Source of the DNA: Undaria pinnatifida
Lineage: Eukaryota; Sar; Phaeophyceae; Laminariales; Alariaceae
Length of the DNA stretch: 64,000 nucleotides
Assembly: GCA_012845835.1 (NCBI GenBank)
Contig: JABAKD010000016.1
Location: forward strand, 20,751,196-20,815,195
Reading direction: 5' to 3'
Part shown: positions 20,925-30,918 of the stretch, piece after piece
Position numbering within the stretch: the stretch's first letter is position 1
Layout of the letters: the number at the start of each line of letters is the position of its first letter
Translations under genes and position numbers: made by a program
The notes under the pieces: generated by a model
Seen by the model: only the letters and a program-made list of their open reading frames with translations
The model's database searches: none
What the model was told of the DNA's origin: nothing

Positions 20925-21245
20925 TTCTGGGGTATGAGGTTTGGAGTATCTGTCTTTGGATTCTTCGTGGTGTTTCGAAGGTTTTAGCCGGATGTGGGGC
21001 GGGTCTTACCATTAGGTTTCTAGTCCTGCCGGCCCGCCCCCGCTCAGTGTCGTTCCAGGGTCTGGGTAGTCAGGTCGACAATTGAGGCACAGGACTGTAT
21101 GTTTTTCGTCTTCGTTCAAATTCGACCTGCCGACGGCCTTCTCCGCCCAGAGCCTGCCGGAGATTAGGGTACCCTGTTCACATATAACGTGGTACGGGGC
21201 TTTATGGGACTGTGTACTATATATGAGTATATTGTGGGACGTATG
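20925..21245 (+). repeat. Dispersed repeat, inverted copy of 1690-1985
   Basis: Aligns with the reverse complement of 1690-1985, including GACGGCCTTCTCCGCCCAGA against GACGCCCTTCTCAGCCCAGA. It starts just after the T run that follows the Tudor-like fragment, so the two may belong to the same dispersed unit. Confidence 0.6.
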
Positions 21246-21299
21246 TGCTCTGCGTGCTTTCGGCTAAACACTTCTCCCCCTCGCGATGCTGTAGGTGAT

Positions 21300-21730
21300 G
21301 TCACCTTCCGCTCCGGGTATTTAACGTTTCCTCATCCCCCCCCCCGTCATGCCAGTGGTCCGCGGGAGGCTTAAGCCACCATTTTTCCGTTGTATTAGCA
21401 CCTGTGTTACCCTTTATTTCCACGATGGGCTGCCTTGCCGTAATGCCGCTTTTTTGTGTTTTTTTTCCGTAGGGCCTCTCCGTCTCGCCTCTCCCCGCCA
21501 CACCGGCGGCACGCGGCAAGTTTTCGATTGGTGGTTGACCTTCTTGTAGGGTCTGCGTTTCTTTCAATTGCTTTCTACTTGTTGTTTGGGTCCATAGCCA
21601 ATCCGTTTAGAGGTGTGGGAGTGGATTTTGAAGAGCCGCATCTTTGACTCATGGTCTAGTTGGTAGAATCGGAGTTTTCCCAAATCTCCCACACTTCTGC
21701 ACATTCGGCTCATCAGAGCGGGCTAGTGTT
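21300..21730 (+). repeat. Inverted repeat arm 1 (partner 23065-23475, minus)
   Basis: The reverse complement of 23065-23475 aligns along the whole arm: GTCCGCGGGAGG, AGCACCTGTGTTACCC, CCACACCGGCGGCACGCGGC, AGGGTCTGCGTTTCTTTC, CCATAGCCA, AGAGGTGTGGGAGTGG, TTGACTCATGGTCTAGTTGG and GGGCTAGTG. The piece GGTCTAGTTGGTAGAATC resembles a tRNA A box, but no B box follows. Small open frames inside are not consistent between the arms. Confidence 0.75.
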
Positions 21731-22278
21731 ATGGTACGGCCTGGAGATAGCCGTAATTATCTGTTCTAATACTAGTAGGAAATTAGCCGTTTTTGAATGA
21801 TAGGTTTTCGTATTTAATTTGAGATAGTGAGGAAATGAAATCGACGCATGCGCGTCAGTTGCCTAATAATGTTATCCGGAGCTCTGGTGGAAACGATTCA
21901 AAAGCTGCTTCTCTAGTACGGCTAAGAAAGTGAGTAATCACCAGGCACTTGCTTAATAGACAGACCTGCCTGGGACACTTCTGTGTCCCCGCCCAATAAC
22001 TTTTAACAAAAGACTGATTGGTATCTTTTTTTGTGGTTTGAAAAACTGTACCGTATCTGTGGAGATGCCGCGGAACCTATGGTTGCCGCGACTAGAAATA
22101 CAAAACATTAGTGGCCTCTAGTCTCTTGTAATTGCGGTCACCGCGTGACTTCGAGGCAAGGCGCCTCAGTGCACTTCATAAATCTACACATCACTCTCTC
22201 CTCTCTGCCTTATGGCACTCCGGATACTGTGACGGCTGTTTCCGCGAGCCAGCTTCTGCCCAAACCACCGTGTTTATC

Positions 22279-22440
22279 GACCAACTCCTACTATTATTGT
22301 GCGGAGTGAAAACGACTGAAAACGACTGACCAGAGGCCCGAGCGGGTCGTACACTCATGCACCAACTCCTACTATTATTGTCTGGAGTCAAAATGACTGA
22401 AAACGACTGACCAGAGGCCTGACCGCGTCGTATGCTCATC
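22279..22440 (+). repeat. Two-copy tandem repeat, period 81 bp
   Basis: The unit CCAACTCCTACTATTATTGT ... AAAACGACTGACCAGAGGCC ... GTCGTA occurs at 22281 and 22362 with a few substitutions. Nothing coding is seen. Confidence 0.85.
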
Positions 22441-22881
22441 CTTAAAACAGTGCATGGACTACGTAACCACGGAAGATAAGCTTTACCACCCCTCCCCCCC
22501 TAAAGGACGCCTTTTTTTCTGGGATTGAAAGCAAATGGGGGGTTTTATAGTAAAAACTGAAAAAGGCCGCTTCCCCGAAAAAAATGGGTTTTATGTGAGG
22601 AAATACGCATCCTTTTTAAATACCAGGTGGTATTTTGCCTTTTTCAGGGCCCTCTTCGCAAAATTTCTGTGGATCGTGGAATTGAGGGGAAACAACATGC
22701 AACAGAGTTACAAGAGGAACGAACAAAAATGGCAAAAACACGACCACAAGAATGGTGAAACCACGGCGAATCGATCGACGGCGGTTTGTTGCTTGTGTTA
22801 AAACAAAGGTGGAGGACACAGAATGCCCCCTGCAGGTCTGCCAACTGAGCAGGTCCTCGGAGAGTACTCACTTTCGTTCCT

Positions 22882-23060
22882 TCGTAGAGATGTAGCTTTA
22901 TTCGTTTCCACCAGAGCCCGGGATAGCTTCTGAGATCGGAGGCACGTGCCTCCGATCTACTTCCTAACTTTCCCGAATATAAAACGCCAACCTTATCATA
23001 CGAAACCCATCCAAATGATCTCAAATTCGGATACTTACAGGCCTTTCGAGGCCGTATCTT
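22882..23060 (+). repeat. Direct repeat of 180 bp, copy 1 (partner 23607-23800)
   Basis: Almost identical to 23607-23800: TCGTAGAGATGTAGCTTTAT, GGCACGTGCCTCCGATCTAC, AATATAAAACGCCAACC, CCATCCAAATGATCTC and ACAGGCCTTTCGAGGCCGTA. Contains the palindromes GGCACGTGCC and GGCCTTTCGAGGCC. No gene follows either copy closely. Confidence 0.85.
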
Positions 23061-23064
23061 AACA

Positions 23065-23475
23065 CTAGCCCACCCTGATGAGTCGCATATGCAGAAATAT
23101 GGGAGATTTGGGGAATCTCCGGTTCTACGAACTACACCATGAGTCGAAGATTCGGCTCCTCAAACCCCACTCCCACACCTCTAACCGTCTGGCTATGGAT
23201 CCAGGAACACGCGAAGAAAAGATGTAGAAAGAAACGCAGACCCTATAACAAGGCAATAGTCACCCATAAAAAACCTGCCGCATGCCGCCGGTGTGGCGTG
23301 GGGGGCAGGGAAGGCTCTACGCCAAACCAACCACAAAGAAGGTACTATGGCGAGGCGAGCCCTCGTCGATATGGAGGGGAACACAGGCGCTAACACAAGG
23401 GAGAAGTCATGCGAAAAACCTCCCGCGGGCCATCGGCAAGGCGGGGGGTTAGACGAGGAAACAAAAGGAACGAAA
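23065..23475 (-). repeat. Inverted repeat arm 2 (partner 21300-21730)
   Basis: See arm 1 for shared blocks. The arms are 1.3 kb apart and noticeably diverged, older than the inverted ends that enclose this arm. Confidence 0.75.
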
Positions 23476-23606
23476 GTGAGTACTCTCCGAGGACCTGCTC
23501 AATTGGCAGACCTGCAGGGGGCACTCTGTGTCCTCCGCCTTTAATTTAACATGTGGCGTCGACGAGCTTGATATGATATTGTGGCAGCGTTCCTCCAATC
23601 TCTCCG

Positions 23607-23800
23607 ATTTTTTTCTCGTAGAGATGTAGCTTTATTCGTTTCCACCGGAGCCCGGTATATAATCTGAGATCGTAGGCACGTGCCTCCGATCTACTTCCTA
23701 ACTTTGCCGAATATAAAACGCCAACCTTATCATACGAAACCCATCCAAATGATCTCAAATTCGGATACTTACAGGCCTTTCGAGGCCGTATTTTAACACT
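23607..23800 (+). repeat. Direct repeat of 180 bp, copy 2
   Basis: Same unit as 22882-23060, with about ten differences. The match ends at the TTTTAACACTTG / TCTTAACACTAG point. Confidence 0.85.
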
Positions 23801-25533
23801 TGACAAAGGAGGAATTACTGTGTGAATCTCTGCTGTTTTTCCTCGAGAATTCGACGATCAAGCCCTGTGTTAAGTTCCCGTGGCCATACCGCGGTCCCTA
23901 CTTGATGATAACAATCCCGAACGGCATTGGATTGGCCGTGGGTGTAACTCGATCTTTCCACCAATCTACTTGCAGCACTAAACATTATAATACGTGGACT
24001 TTCCTCCCTAACAGAGGGGCTCTGTGGATGCACACTAACTACGGGATAGAGACACATAAAAATGAGAATGGAGTAGAAAAAGCAATAAAGATATCGACAA
24101 CAAGAAAGAAAAACTGGAAAAAATTAATTTAAAAAAAATAGGAAACAAAAACTCGAAACAAGGAGAGAGACTTGACGGCACGGTGATGATGAAAAATAAA
24201 CATGGTTTGGTAAGCCTTTGACATTGTTTTTCATCATCGCTATCTTTATGATGTTTATTTCAGCCCCATTCCTGCGATGCTCGGGAGTTTTCCATTTAAC
24301 TGCCCTGGAAATTGTAGAGTTTGGATCAGGCTTGTGTGCAGTGTGCAGGGAAGATGCTACATTCATGTCGGACATGTGGACCTGTCGGCGACATTGTAGG
24401 GATACTACACCGGATGCCCGGTCGTGCCATAAACTTCGACGCGGATTTGACATCCCTGGCACGCGTATTATGTTATTGTAGGGTATAATATATTCTACGT
24501 GCGTGACATGCGTATCAAATATATGTTCATTGCGGTTTATTGAACGGATTAATCACCTTATGAGGAGACTACCGCTTGCTGTGTTTTGTGTTTTCAACGG
24601 GTTTCTATATTTTTCTGGTAGTTGTGACGACAGAGCTCGTCTCCCGAAACCCAATCATAAATCGAACCCAATGAAACGCGATCAACCATCAAAGGGTGAA
24701 ACCCCCTTCGTCTTGTACACAGTTCTCGTCAACCATCGTATCTAAACAGCGGCAAGCTCCGCTGGAGGATGTGCGAGACACCGGCACGGACACCGGTGTT
24801 GATGGAGGAAATGTTAGTTTCATGCGAAGAATACACAACAGCAGTATTCTACAGGCTTCAATATACGATGTTGTGTGTGTTTTTCAAATGACCTCTCGAG
24901 CCATGCATATCCGGCACGATCAGTGTTCGTGCCGATCGTGTGTACGTAGAGAGATGAACACTGTGGTGACGCATTTTATGAAACCCGAAGAAAGCATTAC
25001 ACTTTTTCGTTCATTCAACACTGAACACGAGGCAAATCACACGACGAAGCGTAATCAAACAAGATCAGTATTACACAGACAGCAGCGTAGCACCTACTCT
25101 GTAAATAGCGTTGGGTGGTGCGAGTGTTTACTGGTTTTCGGAACTTAAACTGCACGTGCGGCCCTCCGACACCCTACACCATTGACGGGTAGAGAGTCCC
25201 CTTGCCAGATTAAACCACTCTTCTTGGCGACGGCATCAACGGCTTGGAAAGGTGAGCGAGTAGTATATTTTCATGCTATCAATTGACGACAGTTAGTTAG
25301 CTAGGTAGAGCTTGCGCTCGGTCCGGGTAAGAAATAGCTAGCTGGTGTTTTAGTTGTTCCAGTGCATAAAGTTGGGCCGAGTAGGTACTGATCAAAACTA
25401 CAAGAACACTGGTGGACCAAAAATATAAGACCGACATATATACCGAGAAGGAGAGGACGCGCTTCACGCCGTGTGGCTAGGAAATCAGCATGGGAGACGA
25501 GGGTGCTAGGGGATTGGGATCGCCATACATACG
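23801..25533. other. Mostly unassigned DNA; weak retroposon 3' relic near 24600-24840
   Basis: At 24618-24645 TTGTGACGACAGAGCTCGTC and at 24780-24838 ACGGACACCGGTGTTGATGG plus ATGCGAAGAATACACAACA echo the 3' end of the (CA)n-tailed retroposon family. A short frame at 24218-24481 begins with a hydrophobic stretch, but it has no family resemblance and I do not call a gene. Confidence 0.4.
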
Positions 25534-25794
25534 CCTCACATCGCAAATGATCAGCGTGGAAAACTAACCGGAGCGTTGTGATCGCAGAACGATATCGAAA
25601 AAACAAGTTTTTCTCTTCACTTTTTGCAATTTTCGATAACTTGTTCTTAACGATCGCACCATGCCGCAGGACATGAGGGGGGGAGCTCCAAAGCAAGGTG
25701 ACAAAAAATCGAAAAAAAAACAAAAAAAATGGAAACTATCGTGTGATCACAGCGCTCCGGTTAGGTTTCCATTCTGACCATTTATTATGTGAGG
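25534..25794. repeat. Inverted-repeat (MITE-like) element, copy 2
   Basis: Left CCTCACATCGCAAATG ... GGAAAACTAACCGGAGCG and right CGCTCCGGTTAGGTTTCC ... CATTTATTATGTGAGG are reverse complements with few mismatches over about 65 bp. Internal DNA is A-rich. Related to 13199-13580 but shorter, with one complete hairpin. Confidence 0.7.
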
Positions 25795-26112
25795 TTTTGA
25801 AAAATTGCTGTCGGGGCGCTATCTCGTGAGACCACCGCGAAGCACAAATCACGCTCTTGCGGTGGTAGCAATATATACCTACATTGTGCGAACGCTGGCC
25901 GTAGAGGGGAGGAACGGGCAAGATCGCGACCAACTTTTATTGGCCAACCTTCAACGACTTGGCTGTGACTTTGTTGGGCTGCGGGAGTCAGGAAGGCAAG
26001 GTGAAACGACGTTTTAATCTGTGTAATGTTGTTTTCTGTGCGGGAAGCAAGATGAATCGCACGCCATGAAATGGGCTTGGCCGTGAAGCAGGCAATATTC
26101 TCTCCTCGTAGG

Positions 26113-26833
26113 TTACAAGGTATTTTGGTTTAATGAGAAGAACACAAAGGGGGGAGGGGGGGAAACAGGAGGAGTAGAAGGAAAGCCGTCCAAGGGAATG
26201 GGGGCAGGGGGGGCAACAGGAGGAATAGAAGGGAGACCGCGGTGGACGAAGGCAGGAAGGAGATGGCAGACAGGGTAGCAAGGTACCAGGCCGACTAGTA
26301 GGTACATAGCACTTTTCGTCTTTCTCTGGGGTATTTTTTTCCCCTTTGTTCCCTCCTTGCGTGTCCAGGTTTTTGGCTCGTGTTCGGATTATCTTATTTT
26401 GGTTTTACTTTACTTTATTTTATTTCATTTTATTATGTTTCTTTTCCGAGCTTTGGCTCTCCTTTGCGGTTGGGTTGTTTCTTCGATTTCCCCTTCATTT
26501 TGTTTGTTTCATTTTTTGTTTTATTTTTATCTTTGTTTTTATTTGTTTTCTTATTTTGTTTTTTGTTTTTTCGTTTTTGTTTTTGTTTATTTCGTATTTC
26601 TCTCTTCCAATGTATTTCTGTTGCTGACCTATGTATGTTGTGCCTGTCGTACCCAGTACTAGGGCATGACATTGCGTTGTCGAATGCATTACGATGCATT
26701 ATCTCTGTGTCGTGGCTTGTGACCACAGAGCTGATCTTTCTAGGGTGAAGAATCAGTACGGACACTGGGTGTGCTGGATGTCGACGAGTAGAAGAACGGT
26801 TTAATGTGAAGAACACACACACACACACACACA
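26113..26833 (+). mobile_element. Retroposon-like repeat, copy B, 5'-truncated
   Basis: Nearly identical to copy A from TTACAAGGTATTTTGGTTTA to the (CA)n tail. One TTTTTG unit shorter region and about a dozen substitutions separate them, so the insertion is recent. The 5' border falls at 26113, about 130 bp inside copy A. Confidence 0.75.
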
Positions 26834-27640
26834 GGTCCACCTATTCCATGCAGTTCGTTGAGGAGTTTCTCATAACGATGCGATTTCGGCTCTATGATAT
26901 TAACAATTAATTAGGTTGATTGTTGTAAAGATTAAAATACACCTTTTAAACTTTGCTGTCAAATCGAAGATGTCATTGAAACGTAGACTTGCAAGTTGTG
27001 TGTGATACTCCAATCTCGCGTATTACCGGGTGCGCATCGTTATTACGGATATAGGCCGGCGACTTCCCTACTTTAAATTACTGTAGTGTGGCTTGTACCA
27101 GGGTAAACAGGTTGATGTGAATCAATTTCTGCGTGGAAACTATTTCGCAACCCGTTTTTTAGAGGGATACAATCAGACGGCTGCCGTGGAATGCACGGGT
27201 TTGCTGTGTATATCCTTCATTCATTTGACCGGTGAGGGGAAGGGCGTGGGTATAAGTTGGACAAGTCGCATAAATGAATATTTGGAGCTTATTGCACGCG
27301 TAATGATAGCAGGGGATGATGGAGGCGGCGTGGAAGGGGGGTGGGGTTTAATTCAACTCTGATAGACGGTATTAAAATAAATGGATCTAGGTGGCTCGAA
27401 AGGTAAATAAATTATATCACCAATCGGGTAGTGTATATCAGACTGCTCTGCCGCATTTTGTTTTTTGGTGGGTCGTAGGGGTAGGGAGGAGGGAGGGGGG
27501 GGGTCGTAGGTGGCCGAGAGCAAATACAGATATAGATGCTATCAATACCGGCACGCTAAGTGCAGATGCCCAATATTTGAGAAGAACAGGATGGGACCAA
27601 AGTATACGTCGAGTTGTTTCCACGATAATGTTGGTAGTAC
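26834..27640. repeat. Diverged copy of the TACACTCC-headed family plus unassigned DNA
   Basis: 26930-27240 follows the family order (AAAATACACC, ATCGAAGATGTC, TGTGTGTGATACTCC, ATATAGGCCGGCGACT, CAGGGTAAACAGG, GCGTGGAAACTAT, AATCAGACGGCTG) with many changes. The rest, up to 27640, is unassigned and partly G-rich. Confidence 0.55.
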
Positions 27641-27650
27641 AAGGGATCCG

Positions 27651-27678
27651 CATGGGCGCCGGCACGCCGGCGCCCATG
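27651..27678. repeat. Perfect 13-bp hairpin, member of a dispersed motif
   Basis: CATGGGCGCCGGC and its exact reverse complement are separated by two bases. It is followed by GGGTAGGGCAGGGCAGCACTT, which also follows the related hairpin at 34734-34763 and the hairpin-less copy at 39667. See the finding on the compensatory change. Confidence 0.85.
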
Positions 27679-27719
27679 ATTCGGGTAGGGCAGGGCAGCA
27701 CTTCGACAAATTAAGGTGT

Positions 27720-28800
27720 ATGTGTCTGATTTGATACTCATTGAATTTTTAAGTAATGCCAAGAGTTCAACACAAACATGAGAATATGAAGGGCATAATT
27801 TGACAGGAGAAAAACGTCATGTACAACAAAGAAAGCAAGGATAGTAATAGGCGAAATACACTCTGTTGCTAAATTCGCCGTCAAGTAAAAGTTGGCCTAC
27901 ATCAAACAAAAATACCGAAAACAGAGTATCGAGAACCTGCTTCGCCTCTAGGCAAAACGAAAGAAGACTTGGCATCAGTGAAGAGACTGCATTGCTGTCC
28001 CCGTCGCAATCAATGGAAGTTCGAAGTCGACAGCAAGCAAAGTCGGTTTGCATCAAGCGTCGACATGGGGCCATGTCAGCCGGCGAGGTTTCGGAAGAGG
28101 AGCTTTGTGTATTACCTGATGACTGTCGCCGTGATTGGTCTGCGTGGTCACGGGCGAGGAAGAAAACGAAGAAGAGGAGAGCTATCTCTCGTTGCGGCGG
28201 CGTTGTCTAAGATAGATGCGTGGTGGCTTTTCTCGTACGGGCGGTTAGCGTAGCCCTTCTTTGTTTTTAAACGGGACGGCGGGATACGTGTATCTGCCGC
28301 CTTTGATTCGCGGGTGCTTTCACGTTGTCGAAATCGGACGCGTCGCCTCAAAAAGTATCATCATGAGTGTCTTCACCATGATGGCTGCTGACGGTACCGT
28401 GTTTATTTTCTACTTAAGAGACAAAAGATTTATTTACTGGTAGTAGTATTTTTTCGTTTCGGACTACGAAGGTACGAGTATGGGCATAAGGGAAAAGGTC
28501 GATGTTTGGACTAGACTAGGGTAGTATTTTTCATTTCCGACTGAAAGTCCAACTCCATAAAAAAATTAGGCGCAGACACTCTAGGGCTACCCCTCTTCGC
28601 ACGACGCACTTACAAATAATAACTTGAACGACTCGAACCGCCTCCAGAACCACACACCCAGAAACCCACTTCGACACTTGAAACAGCAGCGCAAAAACCA
28701 CAGAGAATAAGACCATCGCACCGGGCCACACAGCACGCACAAAAAGACAACACAGAAGACCACACAGCAGACACGCCGACCACACAGCGGGCATGTCCCT
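27720..28800. other. Unassigned DNA with short open frames
   Basis: Frames at 27866-28210 plus and 28531-28794 minus (hydrophobic, ATG start) have no recognisable domain. I see no element borders. Confidence 0.4.
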
Positions 28801-28820
28801 GATGGATTTTGCCGGAACAA

Positions 28821-28850
28821 TATAGACTAATATAGACTAATATAGACTAA
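28821..28850 (+). repeat. Three perfect 10-bp units
   Basis: TATAGACTAA occurs three times in a row. It is followed by a reversed piece of the TACACTCC head (28857-28880), and the unit recurs once near 28910. Confidence 0.9.
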
Positions 28851-28976
28851 TATTCGATATCACAGTTGGAGTGTAATTTTATTTTCATAATAATTTAGTC
28901 TAGTCGAATATAGACTAATAAATTGTATTTCATTTTATAACATATACTTGAAGTATATATATATTATAAATGAAAA

Positions 28977-30389
28977 TACACTCCAGCTGTGAGATCGAAT
29001 ATTTTGTCGAAACTCATCTTTGCAAGCTGTGTGTGATGCTCCGATCGCGCGTATTACGGGTTGTGTGTCCTCATTAAGGATATAGGTCGGCGACTCCCCT
29101 TGCAACTACAGTGTAGCTATCAGGGTCAACAGGGTGATGTTAGTCAGTCTGTGCGCGGAAACTATAGAACCCGTTTTTGAGGGGGACAAAAGCTGACAGC
29201 TGTGGAAGGAAATGCATCAGTTTATTATAAAAATTAAAATACACTCCAGCTGTGAGATCGAAGATTTCGTCGAAACTCATCTTTGCAAGCTGTGTGTGAT
29301 ACTCCGATCGCGCGCATTACGGGTTGTGTGTCCTCATTAAGGATATAGGTCGGCGACTCCCCTTACAGCTACAGTGTAGCTATCAGGGTCAACAGGATGA
29401 TTTTAGTCAGTCTGTGCGCGGAAACTATAAAACCCGTTTCTGAGGGGGACAAAATCTGACAGCTGTGAAGGGAAAGGGGGGCCTGGTTTTGATCAAAAGC
29501 GAGCGGGTTTGGAGGGGGGCGGGGGGGGGGGGGGGGGGGGGAAGGGGCAATTTGTGCATGTAAGCTATAAATCCTTTCGAGGGGATAAATCTGACGGTTT
29601 TGGCACCAGTATATTATTGGGGGCGGGGGGGGGGGGAGGGGGGGGGGGGGTTGGGGCGGGGGGGGGGGGGGGGGCAGCTCGATATGTGCCTGGAAACTAT
29701 ACATTATTTCGAGGGGATAAATGTGACATTTTTGGAAATAATACATCAGTTTATCGTGTATATCCTGGGGTAAGTCGTACAATCAGTGAGTAAAGAGAGG
29801 GTGGAGTGTTCGAGGGGGTGGGGTTGGGATGGGTTGGGGGGGGAGGGTGGGGGGTTGGGGCGGGGGTGGGGGGTGGGGGGGGGTGTTTATCAAGTGAATC
29901 CTGTAAGTCGAATAACCGGTGAGGGGAGGGCGGAGTTTTGAAGGACGTGGGGGCCTGGTTTTGATCTAAAGGGAGCGGGGGTGGGGAGGGAGGGGGTGGA
30001 GGGGGCGGGTGGGGCAGCTCAATTTGTGCGTGAAAACTATAAATCCTTCTTGTGGGGGAGCGGGGGGGAATGTGGCGGGGGGGGCGGGGGGCTGGGAGGG
30101 GGGGCTTTAGGTCGCATAGACGTAGGGGTTTGCTATACGCGTGGTGCTAGGTCTAGGCGATGGTGCGGGTGGTGGGGAAGGAGGGGGCGTTGGGGGCGGG
30201 GGGGGTGGAATTGCATCAGCTGCATGGACGGCTCTAAAAAGATAATAAGGCGATATCCAGGGGGTGGAAGTATTTATTACTGTGACTGTGGCGGATTTCG
30301 ATTTTAGGTGGGGCGTTTGAGCAAGAAAGAGCGAGGAAAAAACAAGAAAAAAGGTTTTCAAAAGGTTTGGGTCACACATAATATCAAAA
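28977..30389 (+). repeat. TACACTCC-headed, G-rich element, unit 1 (tandem heads)
   Basis: The head (TACACTCCAGCTGTGAGATCG, then GTGTGTGATACTCCGATCGC, then GGATATAGGTCGGCGACTCC, then TCTGTGCGCGGAAACTATA) occurs at 28977 and again at 29240. After the second head come modules of the form GTGCATG-AAACTATAAATCC-TTTCGAGGGGATAAAT-TGAC-GTTTTGG, separated by long G tracts (21 G at 29521-29541). The element ends with GTTTGAGCAAG, GAGCGAG and GGTCACA-ATAATATCAAAA, after which another head starts at 30390. The same order occurs at 51690-52733 (minus) and 56223-57490. No protein is recognised. The G runs are strong G-quadruplex candidates and are also prone to sequencing error. Confidence 0.7.
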
Positions 30390-30475
30390 TACACTCCAGC
30401 TAGTATATGAGATCAAGGATTTGGTCAACACTGATCTTCGCAACATTGTGTGTGATCCTTCGATCGCGCGTATTA
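30390..30475 (+). repeat. Fragment of a TACACTCC head
   Basis: Begins like the others but stops matching after CGATCGCGCGTATTA. It may be the start of the next tandem unit, cut by a later insertion. Confidence 0.6.
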
Positions 30476-30479
30476 ATCA

Positions 30480-30918
30480 TTTATGTAGGGTATACTTTTA
30501 ACTACGAAAATAACCAGTCATAATGTCGTCAGCGCGCACGTTTGAAGAAGATAAATATGAACTCGGTGAGAATCGAACTCACGACACAGCACATAGCACT
30601 ATCCACTCTCACGTGCCTTAGTAACTCGGTGAGTCATGCTAAAAAAAGCAATCAAAATGCTTTTGAGTTAGTTAATTAATTCTCACCTACTTCGTAAGAG
30701 AGATCTCCGGCGCTATCAACCTCTCCATGACATGAAGATCCGAAGAATAACTGGAGAGTACCGTTTAAAATACCAAATTTTGCGCGCTTCTCGCTTGGAC
30801 GGTGGCTTTCGAACAAAGTGATTTGACCGAGAAATGCTACAGCATTGCCCACTGAGCTATACTTCATCATTTGACTTAAAAGCTTAGTGAATAGTGCTAC
30901 TGCATACCAGGTATAGAC
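30480..30918 (-). repeat. tRNA-headed short repeats (SINE-like), two heads
   Basis: On the minus strand 30560-30625 has a B box GAGTTCGATTC and a weak A box. Also on the minus strand 30800-30862 has a clear A box (TAGCTCAGTGGGC) and B-like GTTCGAAAGCC about 40 nt later. Related copies lie at 33073-33206, 41335-41398, 38160-38266 and 53018-53080 (shared CTTCGTAAGAGCGATCTCCGG). Spacing between A and B boxes fits RNA polymerase III promoters of tRNA-derived SINEs. No acceptor stem is convincing, so none is called a tRNA gene. Confidence 0.5.

Larger units (their letters stand above)
22808..23539. repeat. Inverted-ended unit of about 730 bp
   Basis: A 77-bp segment at 22808-22884 is repeated in reverse complement at 23463-23539, nearly identical (shared AGAGTACTCACTTTCGTTCC, GACCTGCTC and GACCTGCAGGGGGCA with its complement). 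Between them lie one copy of the direct repeat (22882-23060) and arm 2 of the 21.3-kb inverted repeat. The near identity of the ends suggests a recent event compared with the contents. Confidence 0.7.

Noticed and set aside
27866-28210. Basic 114-codon frame as a gene
   Set aside because: No domain, competing frame of similar length in the same DNA, no supporting context.
28531-28794. Hydrophobic minus-strand frame as a membrane protein
   Set aside because: Short, Cys/Val-rich, overlapped by another open frame; no signal beyond composition.
29521-29541. Exact length of the G runs as a biological feature
   Set aside because: Homopolymer lengths are error-prone in sequencing; only the presence of G-rich linkers is relied on.
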